DNA of 64,000 bases from Lactiplantibacillus songbeiensis (GTDB taxonomy: Bacteria; Bacillota; Bacilli; Lactobacillales; Lactobacillaceae): positions 1 to 64,000 of the forward strand of contig NZ_BJDL01000021.1 in NCBI RefSeq assembly GCF_005405125.1, written 5' to 3'. Within the stretch, counting starts at the first letter, position 1. Every line of letters begins with the position of its first letter. The position numbers were made by a program, and so were the translations under genes. The notes beneath the pieces were generated by a model. That model saw nothing but the letters and a program-made list of their open reading frames with translations, ran no database searches and was not told the DNA's origin. Positions 55,371 through 64,000 of the stretch are shown here, piece after piece.

Positions 55371-57524
55371 ATGAAACCACTACTTGGGGGTCTGTTGTTA
55401 GTGGGTTTGAGTGGATTATTTTTGGGAACGATGAGTTTATCGGCTTCAGCGGAAGTTGATGACTATATTCGTAATTCAGCACCACAGGGGATACGGCTAA
55501 ATAATATTTTTGAAACAGCTAAATTTGATGGCAATAGTGCGCAAGTGAGTCAGGCACCAGCTGGTAAGGATCAAGCCGATATTGTTAATATTACACAACA
55601 GCCAAATCAGTTAGGAGCCATTTGGTCAAAAGATAACTATAAGTTTGATTTGAAGAAGGATGCCAAGGCATCAATGTGGCTGTATTTCGGTGGCGGTGGG
55701 GCTAGAGCTGCAGATGGGATGGCATTGGTACTACAGAACAGTAAGGATGGAACCAATGCTATTTCTAAGACAGATAAAGGTGAGTCGTTGGGTGTTTGGG
55801 GACAAGATTTTGATAACAATAGCAGCACTAATCCTCAGACAATATCCGGTACTGCTATTCAAAATAGTTGGGCCTTAGAATTTGATACAAATAGTAATCA
55901 AAGTCAAAAAGTTGGGGATGCTTTTGATATGGGTGAACCGGTTGGTATGCATATTGCGGAGAATTATCCTGGTGAGTCGAGTAGCTATAGTCCAATTTCA
56001 GATGGTGGTTGGTTTTTTAGAAATTATTTTTACAAATTAAACCATAATCACATTATTTCAAATCTTTCCCTGGCTAATGGTAAATGGCACCATTTGTCTT
56101 TACAATGGGAAGCACCCAAAAGTGGCAGCCGTAATGGATTTATGACGTATACTTTTGATGACAAGGATCCAACAACCGGTCGAACGATAACGAATGCGCC
56201 ACAGCAGACAGCGGAAGTCGATTGTGATAAATTTCATAGTGCTGATGATAAAGTCTATTGGGGATTTACCGGTGCGACGGGGAAACGATATGAACGAGCT
56301 TATGTTATCTTTGAAGGAATCCCAGATGTTGTTAATGCTCGTGCAACTTTAAGCTTGAAAAATATGACGACACAGCAAGATATCGTGGAAGGCAGCCAAG
56401 TGACGACTGGCGACAAGTTACAATATGACTACGATTTAAAGTATTTGAATGGTGTTCATGCATGGTCAAAAATACAGGCTGACTTACCTTTGGATGCTCA
56501 TTTTAAATTCAAGAGTGGTGTTTTGACTTATGACAATGGTCAGACACAAACGGTAACGGCTAGTGATATTCAAAATAATCATTTGAAATTCGACTTTGCT
56601 AACGATTTGTCGACGAGTAATAATCATGCTAGGTTAACTCTAACCGGAGTTGCGGAAAATACGCAACCAGATACGATAGTGACAATGCAACAGATTAACC
56701 AAGCTTTCCGAGGGCTAAACCAGATTATCAATGTCGATGCCCCGGACTATCATGTGGTTGGTCAACGACTCGTTCACTTGCTATTGGCTGATGACCAGGT
56801 AACTAGCAATTTGACCTTTGATCGACATCATAATGCGATGATAAATGGTCGAATTTTTTATCGATTAGGTGAGTGGACGAATGCAGGAATTGATCAAGTG
56901 ACTGTCAAGTTGAATGATAAGGTATTAACAGTCCCTGACCAACTAAAGTGGAGTTGGAGTGACAGCGAAACGGGAAATTCTGGTAAATTCAATCTAATTG
57001 TCCCGTGGCGTTATTTGCATACTGGTACTAATCAGATGAGTCTGAGGGTTACTGATAAAACTGCCCAGCAGTCTAACGAGGTACAAGTAACGATCAATGT
57101 TCCCCGTGGGCAATTAACGTTAAGCAAAGTTGCCACGCAGAGTGCTTTTCAGCCGGTTGCGGTTAATGGCCAACCGCAGCATCATATTGGTCGCCAATCG
57201 GATTGGCAGGTCGTTGTGGATGATGAACGTGGGACGGGGAGTCGTTGGCAGTTACAAGCTCATGCGACGCAACCAGTGGATGCGCATCAGCGGCCATTGA
57301 ATGTTGATGTTGTCTTCAATAATGGTTCACGGGACCAGTCGCTAATTCGGGACAATGTGATTGTGATGGATCATGAGGCAACAACGGATGATGACGAACA
57401 ACACATCGCTGCACAGTGGGCGCCACATCAAGGAGTTCTGTTGAATGTCTCCAGCGGTGCAGTTCCTGGTAACTATCAAACGACAATTCACTGGACACTC
57501 AATGATGTGCCGACAACTGAATAA
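55371..57524 (+). CDS. Secreted L-type lectin-domain protein
   Basis: A 717-residue surface or secreted protein. Signal peptide cleaved after SASA (about residue 28). Residues 35-320 have the L-type lectin look (SMWLYFGGGGARAADGMALVLQN, then GVWGQDFDNNSS, WALEFDTNSNQ and GKWHHLSLQWEA), which suggests sugar binding. The rest are beta-rich repeats (GDKLQYDYDLKYLNG, later NEVQVTINVPRGQLTLS). No LPxTG, WxL or GW anchor is visible, so it is either released or held non-covalently. AGAAGGAG precedes the ATG. It starts the surface-protein region. Confidence 0.78.
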   Translation: MKPLLGGLLLVGLSGLFLGTMSLSASAEVDDYIRNSAPQGIRLNNIFETAKFDGNSAQVSQAPAGKDQADIVNITQQPNQLGAIWSKDNYKFDLKKDAKASMWLYFGGGGARAADGMALVLQNSKDGTNAISKTDKGESLGVWGQDFDNNSSTNPQTISGTAIQNSWALEFDTNSNQSQKVGDAFDMGEPVGMHIAENYPGESSSYSPISDGGWFFRNYFYKLNHNHIISNLSLANGKWHHLSLQWEAPKSGSRNGFMTYTFDDKDPTTGRTITNAPQQTAEVDCDKFHSADDKVYWGFTGATGKRYERAYVIFEGIPDVVNARATLSLKNMTTQQDIVEGSQVTTGDKLQYDYDLKYLNGVHAWSKIQADLPLDAHFKFKSGVLTYDNGQTQTVTASDIQNNHLKFDFANDLSTSNNHARLTLTGVAENTQPDTIVTMQQINQAFRGLNQIINVDAPDYHVVGQRLVHLLLADDQVTSNLTFDRHHNAMINGRIFYRLGEWTNAGIDQVTVKLNDKVLTVPDQLKWSWSDSETGNSGKFNLIVPWRYLHTGTNQMSLRVTDKTAQQSNEVQVTINVPRGQLTLSKVATQSAFQPVAVNGQPQHHIGRQSDWQVVVDDERGTGSRWQLQAHATQPVDAHQRPLNVDVVFNNGSRDQSLIRDNVIVMDHEATTDDDEQHIAAQWAPHQGVLLNVSSGAVPGNYQTTIHWTLNDVPTTE

Positions 57525-57535
57525 GAACTAAGGAT

Positions 57536-57573
57536 AATCCTGAATAGTGATGATGAGTTGTTCAGGATTTTTG
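57536..57573 (+). terminator. Terminator after the lectin gene
   Basis: AATCCTGAA/TTCAGGATT stem, loop of 16, then TTTT. Confidence 0.75.
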
Positions 57574-57643
57574 TGTGTCTTGATTTAAAAAGTGCGCTAT
57601 GATTGTTACCGGTTACATCGTTATTTTATGGAGGTCGATAGTT

Positions 57644-58234
57644 TTGACGAAAACATTATATTTAATGCGGCACGGACAAACGTTATTTAATCAACTAAAA
57701 CGTATTTAAGGCGCGTGTGATTCACCGTTAACTGCGCAAGGAATTGCGGAAGCACAGTCAGTTGGTCGTTATTTTAAGCAACAAGGCCTTAAATTTGACC
57801 ATGCCTATGCGTCGACCCAAGAACGTGCAGTTGATACGTTGGAATTAGTGACTAAGCAGTCGTATCAGCGCTTAAAAGGATTGAAAGAGTGGAATTTTGG
57901 CGTTTTTGAGGGTGAAAGTGAAGTCTTGAATCCGAAGTTTTCGCCAGGGCAACTCGGTTATGACGATTATTTTGTGCAGTTCGGTGGTGAGTCGGGTAAA
58001 CAGGTTCAAGAGCGGATGGTTCAGACACTGACGAAGATCATGGCGCGTCCAGATCATCAGCAGGTGTTGGCAGTTAGCCATGGTGGGGCGAGTTATATGT
58101 TCTTACAACGCTGGCTGGCTGCTACGGAGATGCAACGGCGTCAAATCCGGGTTAATAATTGTGCAGTGTTGAAATTTTTGTATGATGAGGGAAGTTTGAG
58201 TTTGTTAGTGTGCGGAACTTGGATGATTAGGTGA
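57644..58234 (+). pseudogene. Histidine phosphatase (phosphoglycerate mutase-like) with one nonsense codon
   Basis: The frame from TTG 57644 reads MTKTLYLMRHGQTLFNQLKR, a histidine phosphatase start with the RHG motif, then meets TAA at 57707-57709. After that the same frame is open to 58234 and continues as a good family protein (CDSPLTAQGIAEAQSVG, YASTQERAVDT, LKEWNFGVFEGE, AVSHGGASYMF). CAA to TAA is the simplest change (KIQGxCDSPLT is the usual text). Only the stop separates it from a whole 196-residue gene. Confidence 0.8.
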
Positions 58235-58289
58235 TAAGTGGTAAAAGAATGTCCCAGGATTATTTAAATGAATACGTGGTTTTGATAGT

Positions 58290-58330
58290 AGCTGTTATTA
58301 AATGTTTGTGATCATTTAATAACAGCTTTT
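58290..58330 (+). terminator. Terminator before the LRR surface protein
   Basis: AGCTGTTATTAAATG/CATTTAATAACAGCT perfect stem, loop TTTGTGAT, then TTT. Confidence 0.85.
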
Positions 58331-58407
58331 AGTTTCGAATGTTGCCAGTTAGTAAAGTGAACGTATTTGTGTAGATACTATCATTAACTGGTTATTTTTT
58401 GATAATG

Positions 58408-58461
58408 TTGAACTATTAATCGTGTTGAGAATATACTATACTACTTATGTAAGCGTTTACT
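58408..58461 (+). promoter_or_regulatory. Promoter and cre site of the LRR surface protein
   Basis: TTGAAC (58408-58413), 18 bases, TATACT (58432-58437; an overlapping copy at 58437-58442). A cre site ATGTAAGCGTTTACT (58447-58461) matches the consensus WTGNAANCGNWNNCW at every fixed position and sits just after the -10 box, the roadblock position for CcpA repression. The same layout precedes the next gene. Confidence 0.75.
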
Positions 58462-58511
58462 TAGTCGAACATAAATTGTTGAGAGGATTCTAAAATATGG
58501 AGGAGTCGAAA

Positions 58512-61500
58512 ATGAATATGGGACGTGACACTAAGCTACACTATAAGATGTATAAAAAAGGACGTGCGTGGATATTTGCAGGAATTTTGGTGATGAGTTG
58601 GGGTGTTAGTAGTCAGACAGCACGAGCCGATACAGCAAGTTCAGATAAGTCAGTAAGCGATATCGTTACGGTCACGTCTAAAACAAATCAATTAACAGAT
58701 CAGCGGGTAGAACTATCTGCTGATCAAGATAAACCAGTCATTCAAGATGAGACTAAGTCAGACGAAATAAGTCACAAGAGTAATGTACAGGGGACATCTG
58801 AAGCCGATGTCGATGCTGAACAAAAGAATAGTATTGATGAGTCGGATACACAATCTACAAGTAGTGAAGATGAAAAAACAGTACCTGAAAATCCTGAAGA
58901 TGAAGATAAGGTAAGCGATGATCATGATGGGGCTCAAAATACACCTAAAACCGATATTGAGGATAATTCGAATGTTGTAACGCAATCAAAAGGTGAAATT
59001 AATACTAAAAAAGCTGGTCCTGGAGAGTATGAACCAGAACAAGTTGATACGAATAAAATCACTATTCAGAGTAGAGAAGTGACCAATCCAAAATTGCGTT
59101 CTGAGGGGATAGCTTCGGTCAATAAGGTGGCAGTTAAGGATAATCAAGTATCAGCTGTTACTGGCGTTGATACTTCAATGGTGCCAGACACAGCTTTGGA
59201 TTCTGGTGTTATTGGAGACTGTACTTGGTATATTAACGATGGGGAGCTACATTTGGTTGGTGGTACTTTTGATGGTAGTACTAGTTCGGGTAACTGGGCC
59301 TGGCGAAAGGATTTTGATCAATGGCCTAATGTTGTTAATAAAATAAGCATTGATGGGGAAGTTATTGCTTCAAAGTCACTTAGCAGGATGTTTGAGGGTT
59401 TTGTAGGAAATACTATTGAAGGGCTTGATAATCTAAAAACAGATAATGTTACTGATATGAGTAGCATGTTTGCTGGTGATTACAATGTTAAGAATATTGA
59501 TATTAGTATGTGGAACATTAGTAATGTAGTATCTATGCAAGCGATATTTTTATATTGTTATGGGTTAGTTGAAGTTGATTTACCAAAAAGTATCAATAAA
59601 AGTTTGCAGACTTCAGCTCGAATGTTTGAAGATGATTATAATTTAGTGAAAGTAAATTTCAATGGATTCACTTTCGCCAATGTTTCAGAAAATACACGTA
59701 CCTTTTTTGACTGTAGTGCAATTACCAGTTTCGGTGATTATGTATTTGATTTGAAAGGGAGTTGTTCAAGATTCTTTGGTAGCTGCTCTGGTCTTGAAAG
59801 TGTTAATGTAAATCTTATTGGGGATAAGAGTAATACTATTAATGTGATTGGACTGTTTTTGGATTGTCAATCTTTGAAGACAATCCATTATAAAAATGAA
59901 ACGCCAGCATTTATTGGTGCGATTGAAACTATGTTTTATGGTTGTAACTCGCTTGTTGATTTTGGATTCAATCATTTTAATACTAGTCAGTGTACTTCGT
60001 TTGCAGGTCTGTTTGCAGAATGTACTAGTGTAAAGACAGTTGACCTAAGCTCATTAGATATGAGTAGTCTTATTGCAATTGATTCTTTATTTAGTGGTTG
60101 TACAAGTTTAGAGCAAATAGACTTAATGCCTTTTGCATCTAAAAGTATTTTCTCGTTAACTCGGTTGTTTGAAAACTGTTCGAGTTTAAAAACAGTAGAT
60201 CTAACCCCGTTACACGTTGATGAAGCTAATTCACTAGATTATATGTTTAGTGGTTGTACAAGTTTAACAGTACTTGATTTAAGTCCGTTTGTAGAAAACA
60301 AGTTTTCAAATTTAGAAAGCGTTTCTGGCATGTTTCAAGGTTGTACAGGATTAAGTAGTTTAAGTCTAGATTTCTTAAAGGATGTTGAACTAAGATATGT
60401 CGACCATTTGTTCGATGGCTGTAATAATTTGAAACAAATTGATTTAACACCAATAAACAGTGGTTCTTTAACTAGCACCTCTGGAATGTTTAAAGATTGT
60501 ACCGATTTAACGACAATTAATTTGTTGTCATTGAATGTTGAAAATGTAATCAACATGAGTTCGATGTTCAGTGGCTGTACAGGGTTGCAAGATTTGGACT
60601 TTAGTTCATTTAAAGCCAATGTGGTTAGCGATTTATCTTACATGTTTGAAGGTTGTACTGGCTTGAAGTCGATTAAAATGCCGGTGATTAATTTAGAAAG
60701 CATACGAGAAATGGATGGTATGTTTCTTGATTGTACACAATTAAAAAGTGCAACTATTGGAAGTGAATTGTCGGAGTATAAATCACTGTATTCAACAATA
60801 GAAATGTTCAGGAATTGTCGCTCATTAGAGTTATTTAGCTTTGGCAAGATTGATTCTCCCTATCTTCGTCAAATGGATGCAACTTTTTCAGGGTGTGAGT
60901 CTTTGGAACAATTTAAATTGACGGCTTTAAACACAGAAAATTTAAGAACGATAGATAATATGTTTGATGATTGTTTGTCTCTAAAACAGGTAGATCTTTC
61001 GAATCTTAAGGCGCCTTTTCTAAATTCCATGAGGGGGGCTTTTGCTTTCTGTAATTCGCTAGAAAATGTTAATTTAGCAAATATACAGATTGGAGGAGAT
61101 GCCGACTTAATGTTTTTATTTTTTAATGATTTAAATTTAAGAAGCGTTGATTTCACTGACTTCGCGGTTGACGGAATGATGAATATGTCATTTACGTTTA
61201 GTAATTGTAGAAATTTGGAACAGCTTGATTTAAGTTCGCTAAAGACAGATGGTATCGATATGCTAGCTTATACTTTTGCTAATTGTGATTCATTGAGAAA
61301 AATCAATTTAGGAAATCTTGACACCAGTTCAACTAATTACTTTTGGGGAACATTTTTAAATGACGGTTCCTTATCAGAATTAGATTTAAGTTATTTTGAT
61401 ATGCGTAACGCACAACCGTTGGGAATGAAGCTTTCAGAAAAAGTATTGGCGATTGATACGCCAGAAAAGTTATCCGAAATGCTAGACTCTGTAGAAGGAG

Positions 61501-63203
61501 AAAAGAAATATATCGAAAGTGATCACACATATTCCCCAATTGAAAATCTTTTGCAGGGGACGACTAATTTAGGCAAATTAACGCTTGGTCCGAATACTGT
61601 ATTAAGTGATATAGATGGTAATGCTGGACTATCGGCGACAAATGCTGAAACCTATACGGGGTATTGGTTAAATCAGATGACAGCGGAAACTTTGACAACG
61701 GATAACCTGTATGCTTCAGATCAGACTCGGACTGAGCCAGTAACTTACCTTCGTACGGTAGAACCGACGATTAACTTGAAGAAAACTCAGGTACCAATCA
61801 CCATTGGTAAGACCAATACTTGGTCTGCAAGCAACAATATTTCTAGTAGTAGTGATGAATTGGGCAACCCAGCAGATAAGATAGTTGTGACATGGAATAA
61901 GCCGTTAGATTTAACGAGTCCAGGTAAGTATACGGTTACTTATGCTTATAAAACGGCGGATGGTGCTTACACTGCAACTAATCAGGCGACATTGATTGTT
62001 GGTTATCCGATTGAGATTAAGCTGAAGTCTACGGATATTTCAATGTATATCGGACTTAAAAATGCTACATGGACTCCGGCTAACAATGTTTTAACGGCAA
62101 CCGATGAACTTGGAAAAAGCATTAAAGAAAAGCTAGATTATCAAGTTACACCAATCTTGGCGCGTTCCCGTAGTAATCAGCTAGATATGACTCAACCCGG
62201 TCGTTATCGAATTGACTATTTGTACAATGGCAATATTATTAGCAGTGCCTTTTTGACGCTACTGAAATCAAAAGCAGCTGTTGATGCGATAGATAGTGTT
62301 TTAATTGCAGATCCGAAAACAACGTGGAACAGCACGTTACATCAACCGACTGCAATTGATGAAGACGGTCAAGTAGTAACTACTATCAAGACATCAATAG
62401 TTGATCAAGCCAGTGGTGAAAATGTAAGCGCCATCAACACACATCGGGCTGGTAATTATCAAATTACGTTCAGTTTTGTTGATGGGGTTGAAAACCGGGT
62501 TTACAAAGTTGTTAATTTAAAGATTTTGGCTAATCAAGCGACAATTAAAACTAAGGATAGTCAGTTGACAGTTGGTGCGCAATGGCATGCTAAAGATAAC
62601 TTTGTTAGTGCTACTGATTACACTGGCAAACCGATCACGATTGATGACTTAAAGGTTGATGGGACTGTTAACTGGCAGAAGCCAGGACAATATTTAGTTC
62701 ACTATATGTATGATAAAAATCCAGAGCTAACGCCGATTACAAAGACAGCATTGATTACAGTAGCTGCGGCGGTTACGCCAGTCGATCCGGGTGATTCAGG
62801 TGGTCATGTTCAGCCAGATCCCGAACCGGTATATCCAGAAGTGGTACCAGAGCAAACAAATAAGGACCCACAGTCTAACCCAGAACCAGTTATTGATGTT
62901 GATACCGGTAAATCAGTCAAACCAACTACTGAGATTAAATCAAAGTTGAAACCTGAAACAAATGTCCGCAAAGCTGATTTACAGCAAGAAGCTGAATCAA
63001 ACTCAAATGTGGCGGCTGTTAAACCGCGAGTATCAAATAAATTGAATACGGATAATCAACAATTATCATCAGCTAATGGTCAGAAGTCATCGCAGTTGTT
63101 ACCCCAAACTAATGATTCACGACCATCAACCTGGATAAGTCTATTAGGGATTAATTTATTAGGCTTGATGGGTCTCTTAGGTTTCAGAAGGAAGACTAGG
63201 TAA
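58512..63203 (+). CDS. Large leucine-rich-repeat LPxTG adhesin (KxYKxGKxW type)
   Basis: A 1563-residue wall-anchored protein. The KxYKxGKxW signal (YKMYKKGRAWIFAG) is cleaved near residue 38. Then come a Ser/Asp/Glu-rich spacer of about 160 residues, about 700 residues of BspA-type leucine-rich repeats of 23-25 residues (pattern MFxGCxxLxxLDLS), and four Ig-like repeats (for example KYTVTYAYKTADG, about 1050-1370). A Pro-rich region and the LPQTN sorting signal with hydrophobic segment and RRKTR tail (last 34 residues) end it. ATG 58512 follows GGAGGAG; ATG 58497 follows GAGAGG, so the start is uncertain by 5 residues. An adhesion or host-binding role is inferred from the family. Confidence 0.9.
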   Translation: MNMGRDTKLHYKMYKKGRAWIFAGILVMSWGVSSQTARADTASSDKSVSDIVTVTSKTNQLTDQRVELSADQDKPVIQDETKSDEISHKSNVQGTSEADVDAEQKNSIDESDTQSTSSEDEKTVPENPEDEDKVSDDHDGAQNTPKTDIEDNSNVVTQSKGEINTKKAGPGEYEPEQVDTNKITIQSREVTNPKLRSEGIASVNKVAVKDNQVSAVTGVDTSMVPDTALDSGVIGDCTWYINDGELHLVGGTFDGSTSSGNWAWRKDFDQWPNVVNKISIDGEVIASKSLSRMFEGFVGNTIEGLDNLKTDNVTDMSSMFAGDYNVKNIDISMWNISNVVSMQAIFLYCYGLVEVDLPKSINKSLQTSARMFEDDYNLVKVNFNGFTFANVSENTRTFFDCSAITSFGDYVFDLKGSCSRFFGSCSGLESVNVNLIGDKSNTINVIGLFLDCQSLKTIHYKNETPAFIGAIETMFYGCNSLVDFGFNHFNTSQCTSFAGLFAECTSVKTVDLSSLDMSSLIAIDSLFSGCTSLEQIDLMPFASKSIFSLTRLFENCSSLKTVDLTPLHVDEANSLDYMFSGCTSLTVLDLSPFVENKFSNLESVSGMFQGCTGLSSLSLDFLKDVELRYVDHLFDGCNNLKQIDLTPINSGSLTSTSGMFKDCTDLTTINLLSLNVENVINMSSMFSGCTGLQDLDFSSFKANVVSDLSYMFEGCTGLKSIKMPVINLESIREMDGMFLDCTQLKSATIGSELSEYKSLYSTIEMFRNCRSLELFSFGKIDSPYLRQMDATFSGCESLEQFKLTALNTENLRTIDNMFDDCLSLKQVDLSNLKAPFLNSMRGAFAFCNSLENVNLANIQIGGDADLMFLFFNDLNLRSVDFTDFAVDGMMNMSFTFSNCRNLEQLDLSSLKTDGIDMLAYTFANCDSLRKINLGNLDTSSTNYFWGTFLNDGSLSELDLSYFDMRNAQPLGMKLSEKVLAIDTPEKLSEMLDSVEGEKKYIESDHTYSPIENLLQGTTNLGKLTLGPNTVLSDIDGNAGLSATNAETYTGYWLNQMTAETLTTDNLYASDQTRTEPVTYLRTVEPTINLKKTQVPITIGKTNTWSASNNISSSSDELGNPADKIVVTWNKPLDLTSPGKYTVTYAYKTADGAYTATNQATLIVGYPIEIKLKSTDISMYIGLKNATWTPANNVLTATDELGKSIKEKLDYQVTPILARSRSNQLDMTQPGRYRIDYLYNGNIISSAFLTLLKSKAAVDAIDSVLIADPKTTWNSTLHQPTAIDEDGQVVTTIKTSIVDQASGENVSAINTHRAGNYQITFSFVDGVENRVYKVVNLKILANQATIKTKDSQLTVGAQWHAKDNFVSATDYTGKPITIDDLKVDGTVNWQKPGQYLVHYMYDKNPELTPITKTALITVAAAVTPVDPGDSGGHVQPDPEPVYPEVVPEQTNKDPQSNPEPVIDVDTGKSVKPTTEIKSKLKPETNVRKADLQQEAESNSNVAAVKPRVSNKLNTDNQQLSSANGQKSSQLLPQTNDSRPSTWISLLGINLLGLMGLLGFRRKTR

Positions 63204-63274
63204 TTGTTTATATATTCAAAAAAATTAACTTAATTGATGTTAAGCATTATTCAGATTTGGCGTAGCATGAAAAG

Positions 63275-63313
63275 AGCTTTAGTAACCGAAGATAATGATT
63301 ACTAAAGCTTTTT
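63275..63313 (+). terminator. Terminator between the tandem surface-protein genes
   Basis: AGCTTTAGTAA/TTACTAAAGCT stem, loop of about 15, then TTTTT. Confidence 0.8.
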
Positions 63314-63343
63314 ATAATATCAAACTGTTAATCGCGTTAATTA

Positions 63344-63373
63344 TATACTATACTTAAAATGTAAACGCTTCGA
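63344..63373 (+). promoter_or_regulatory. Promoter and cre-like site of the second surface protein
   Basis: TATACTATACT (63344-63354) and ATGTAAACGCTTCGA (63359-63373). The cre-like site differs from the consensus at one fixed base (G for C near the 3' end). It lies at the same distance from the -10 box as in the upstream gene. Confidence 0.6.
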
Positions 63374-63408
63374 CAACGTTTAATGGTTAAACTTTGGAGG
63401 GGTATTAA

Positions 63409-64000
63409 ATGCGTTTTGAAAATACAAAGATACATTATAAGATGTACAAAAAAGGTCGGTTCTGGTTATTTGCTGGTATTTTACTGGTAAGTTGTGGTGT
63501 TACTAGTCGAGAGGTTCATGCTGACAATACGCCAACTCAGACGACTGATTCAGCTAGTCAGATTACTAGCTCTAGTTCACAACTGACGGATAAAAAAGTT
63601 GAACTGAATTCGACTAATTCATCAAAAAATAATACAACAAGTGGAGATTCAGGTAGTGACGAAGGGTCTCAGGATGTTAAAGATGCTGCGGCAGATAAGG
63701 ATGACAGTCAATCAAGTGGTAGTGCTGAAAAGAAAGATAATAATTCAGTGAATACTGCGACCAGTAAGTCAGATGAGACTGCAGCGTCTAATAAGTCCGA
63801 GTCAACGAATGATACTAATAAAGCCAATGTTGATGAGGAAAGTAGCAATAATATAAGCGATTTAAACAAATCGAGTGAAGCTCCAAAAGAGGAGTCAACT
63901 GAAAAAGATACGCCTACTACAGAGAGCTTAAGTACGGATAGCAAACAAGCACCAACAGTGACGCCTGAAAAGACAACCGTTGTTCCTGATCAAGCAGCAG
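63409..64000 (+). CDS. Second KxYKxGKxW surface protein (partial, runs off the window)
   Basis: The first 197 codons of a paralogue of the previous gene. ATG with GGAGGGG upstream; KxYKxGKxW signal YKMYKKGRFWLFAG, cleavage near residue 38, then a long Ser/Thr/Asp/Lys-rich low-complexity spacer still open at the end. The signal region is close to the upstream copy in most positions. The repeat and anchor parts lie beyond the window. Confidence 0.88.
   Translation, partial: MRFENTKIHYKMYKKGRFWLFAGILLVSCGVTSREVHADNTPTQTTDSASQITSSSSQLTDKKVELNSTNSSKNNTTSGDSGSDEGSQDVKDAAADKDDSQSSGSAEKKDNNSVNTATSKSDETAASNKSESTNDTNKANVDEESSNNISDLNKSSEAPKEESTEKDTPTTESLSTDSKQAPTVTPEKTTVVPDQAA

Noticed and set aside
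59766-61539. Minus-strand frames within the LRR protein
   Set aside because: Arise from the repeat composition of the real gene; no start signals.

Overview
The window looks like chromosomal DNA of a lactic acid bacterium, most likely Lactiplantibacillus (L. plantarum group). That is inferred from moderate GC, a mevalonate-pathway cluster, LPQT-type sortase motifs, PyrR-attenuated pyrimidine genes, a KxYKxGKxW surface-protein family, and the Bacillus/Lactobacillales gene order dinG-ypmB-aspB-dnaD-pbp1A-recU-ypsA-gpsB-rnpB-rlmL. The species cannot be settled without a database search.

Layout. 0-9 kb: a RelE/ParE-type toxin with its Phd/YefM antitoxin, a signal peptidase, a YhgE/Pip membrane protein with a TetR regulator, a cation diffusion transporter, a potassium channel, a very small LPQT-type surface protein, a HAD phosphatase and an RsmF-like methyltransferase. 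8.8-12.7 kb: a MarR-controlled DrrAB-type exporter, then a two-gene DUF1828 unit. 12.8-17.1 kb: mvaK1-mvaD-mvaK2-fni, which turn mevalonate into IPP/DMAPP. 17.5-29.4 kb: the conserved replication, cell-wall and RNA block, without asnS and nth between aspB and pbp1A. 29.5-31.5 kb: a hydrolase, an IS200/IS605 relic with an intact tnpA but no tnpB body, and a MazG-like protein. 31.5-42.5 kb: a second YhgE/TetR pair with matching operators, a DMT exporter, a thioesterase, two ABC systems (the second with its own histidine kinase and response regulator) and a second CDF transporter. 42.6-50.8 kb: a nitroreductase behind a YodB-like operator, a GH25 muramidase, an FAD oxidoreductase, an RNase HI-like protein, EbsA, fhs, lspA and rluD.

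50.85-55.2 kb is the most unusual part. A PyrR attenuator leads pyrR and two intact genes that look like carbamoyl-phosphate synthase small and large subunits but have lost their catalytic residues. The glutaminase Cys, His and Glu are all replaced. The large subunit is about 200 residues short, with altered ATP-grasp metal ligands. The reading frames are undamaged, so a non-catalytic role (for example carbon or pyrimidine sensing together with PyrR) is more likely than simple decay.

55.3-64 kb holds surface adhesins: an L-type lectin protein, a histidine phosphatase interrupted by one nonsense codon, a 1563-residue leucine-rich-repeat LPxTG protein, and the start of a tandem paralogue that runs off the window. 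The two paralogues share a promoter layout with a catabolite-repression (cre) site just after the -10 box. I saw no tRNA, CRISPR array or prophage.
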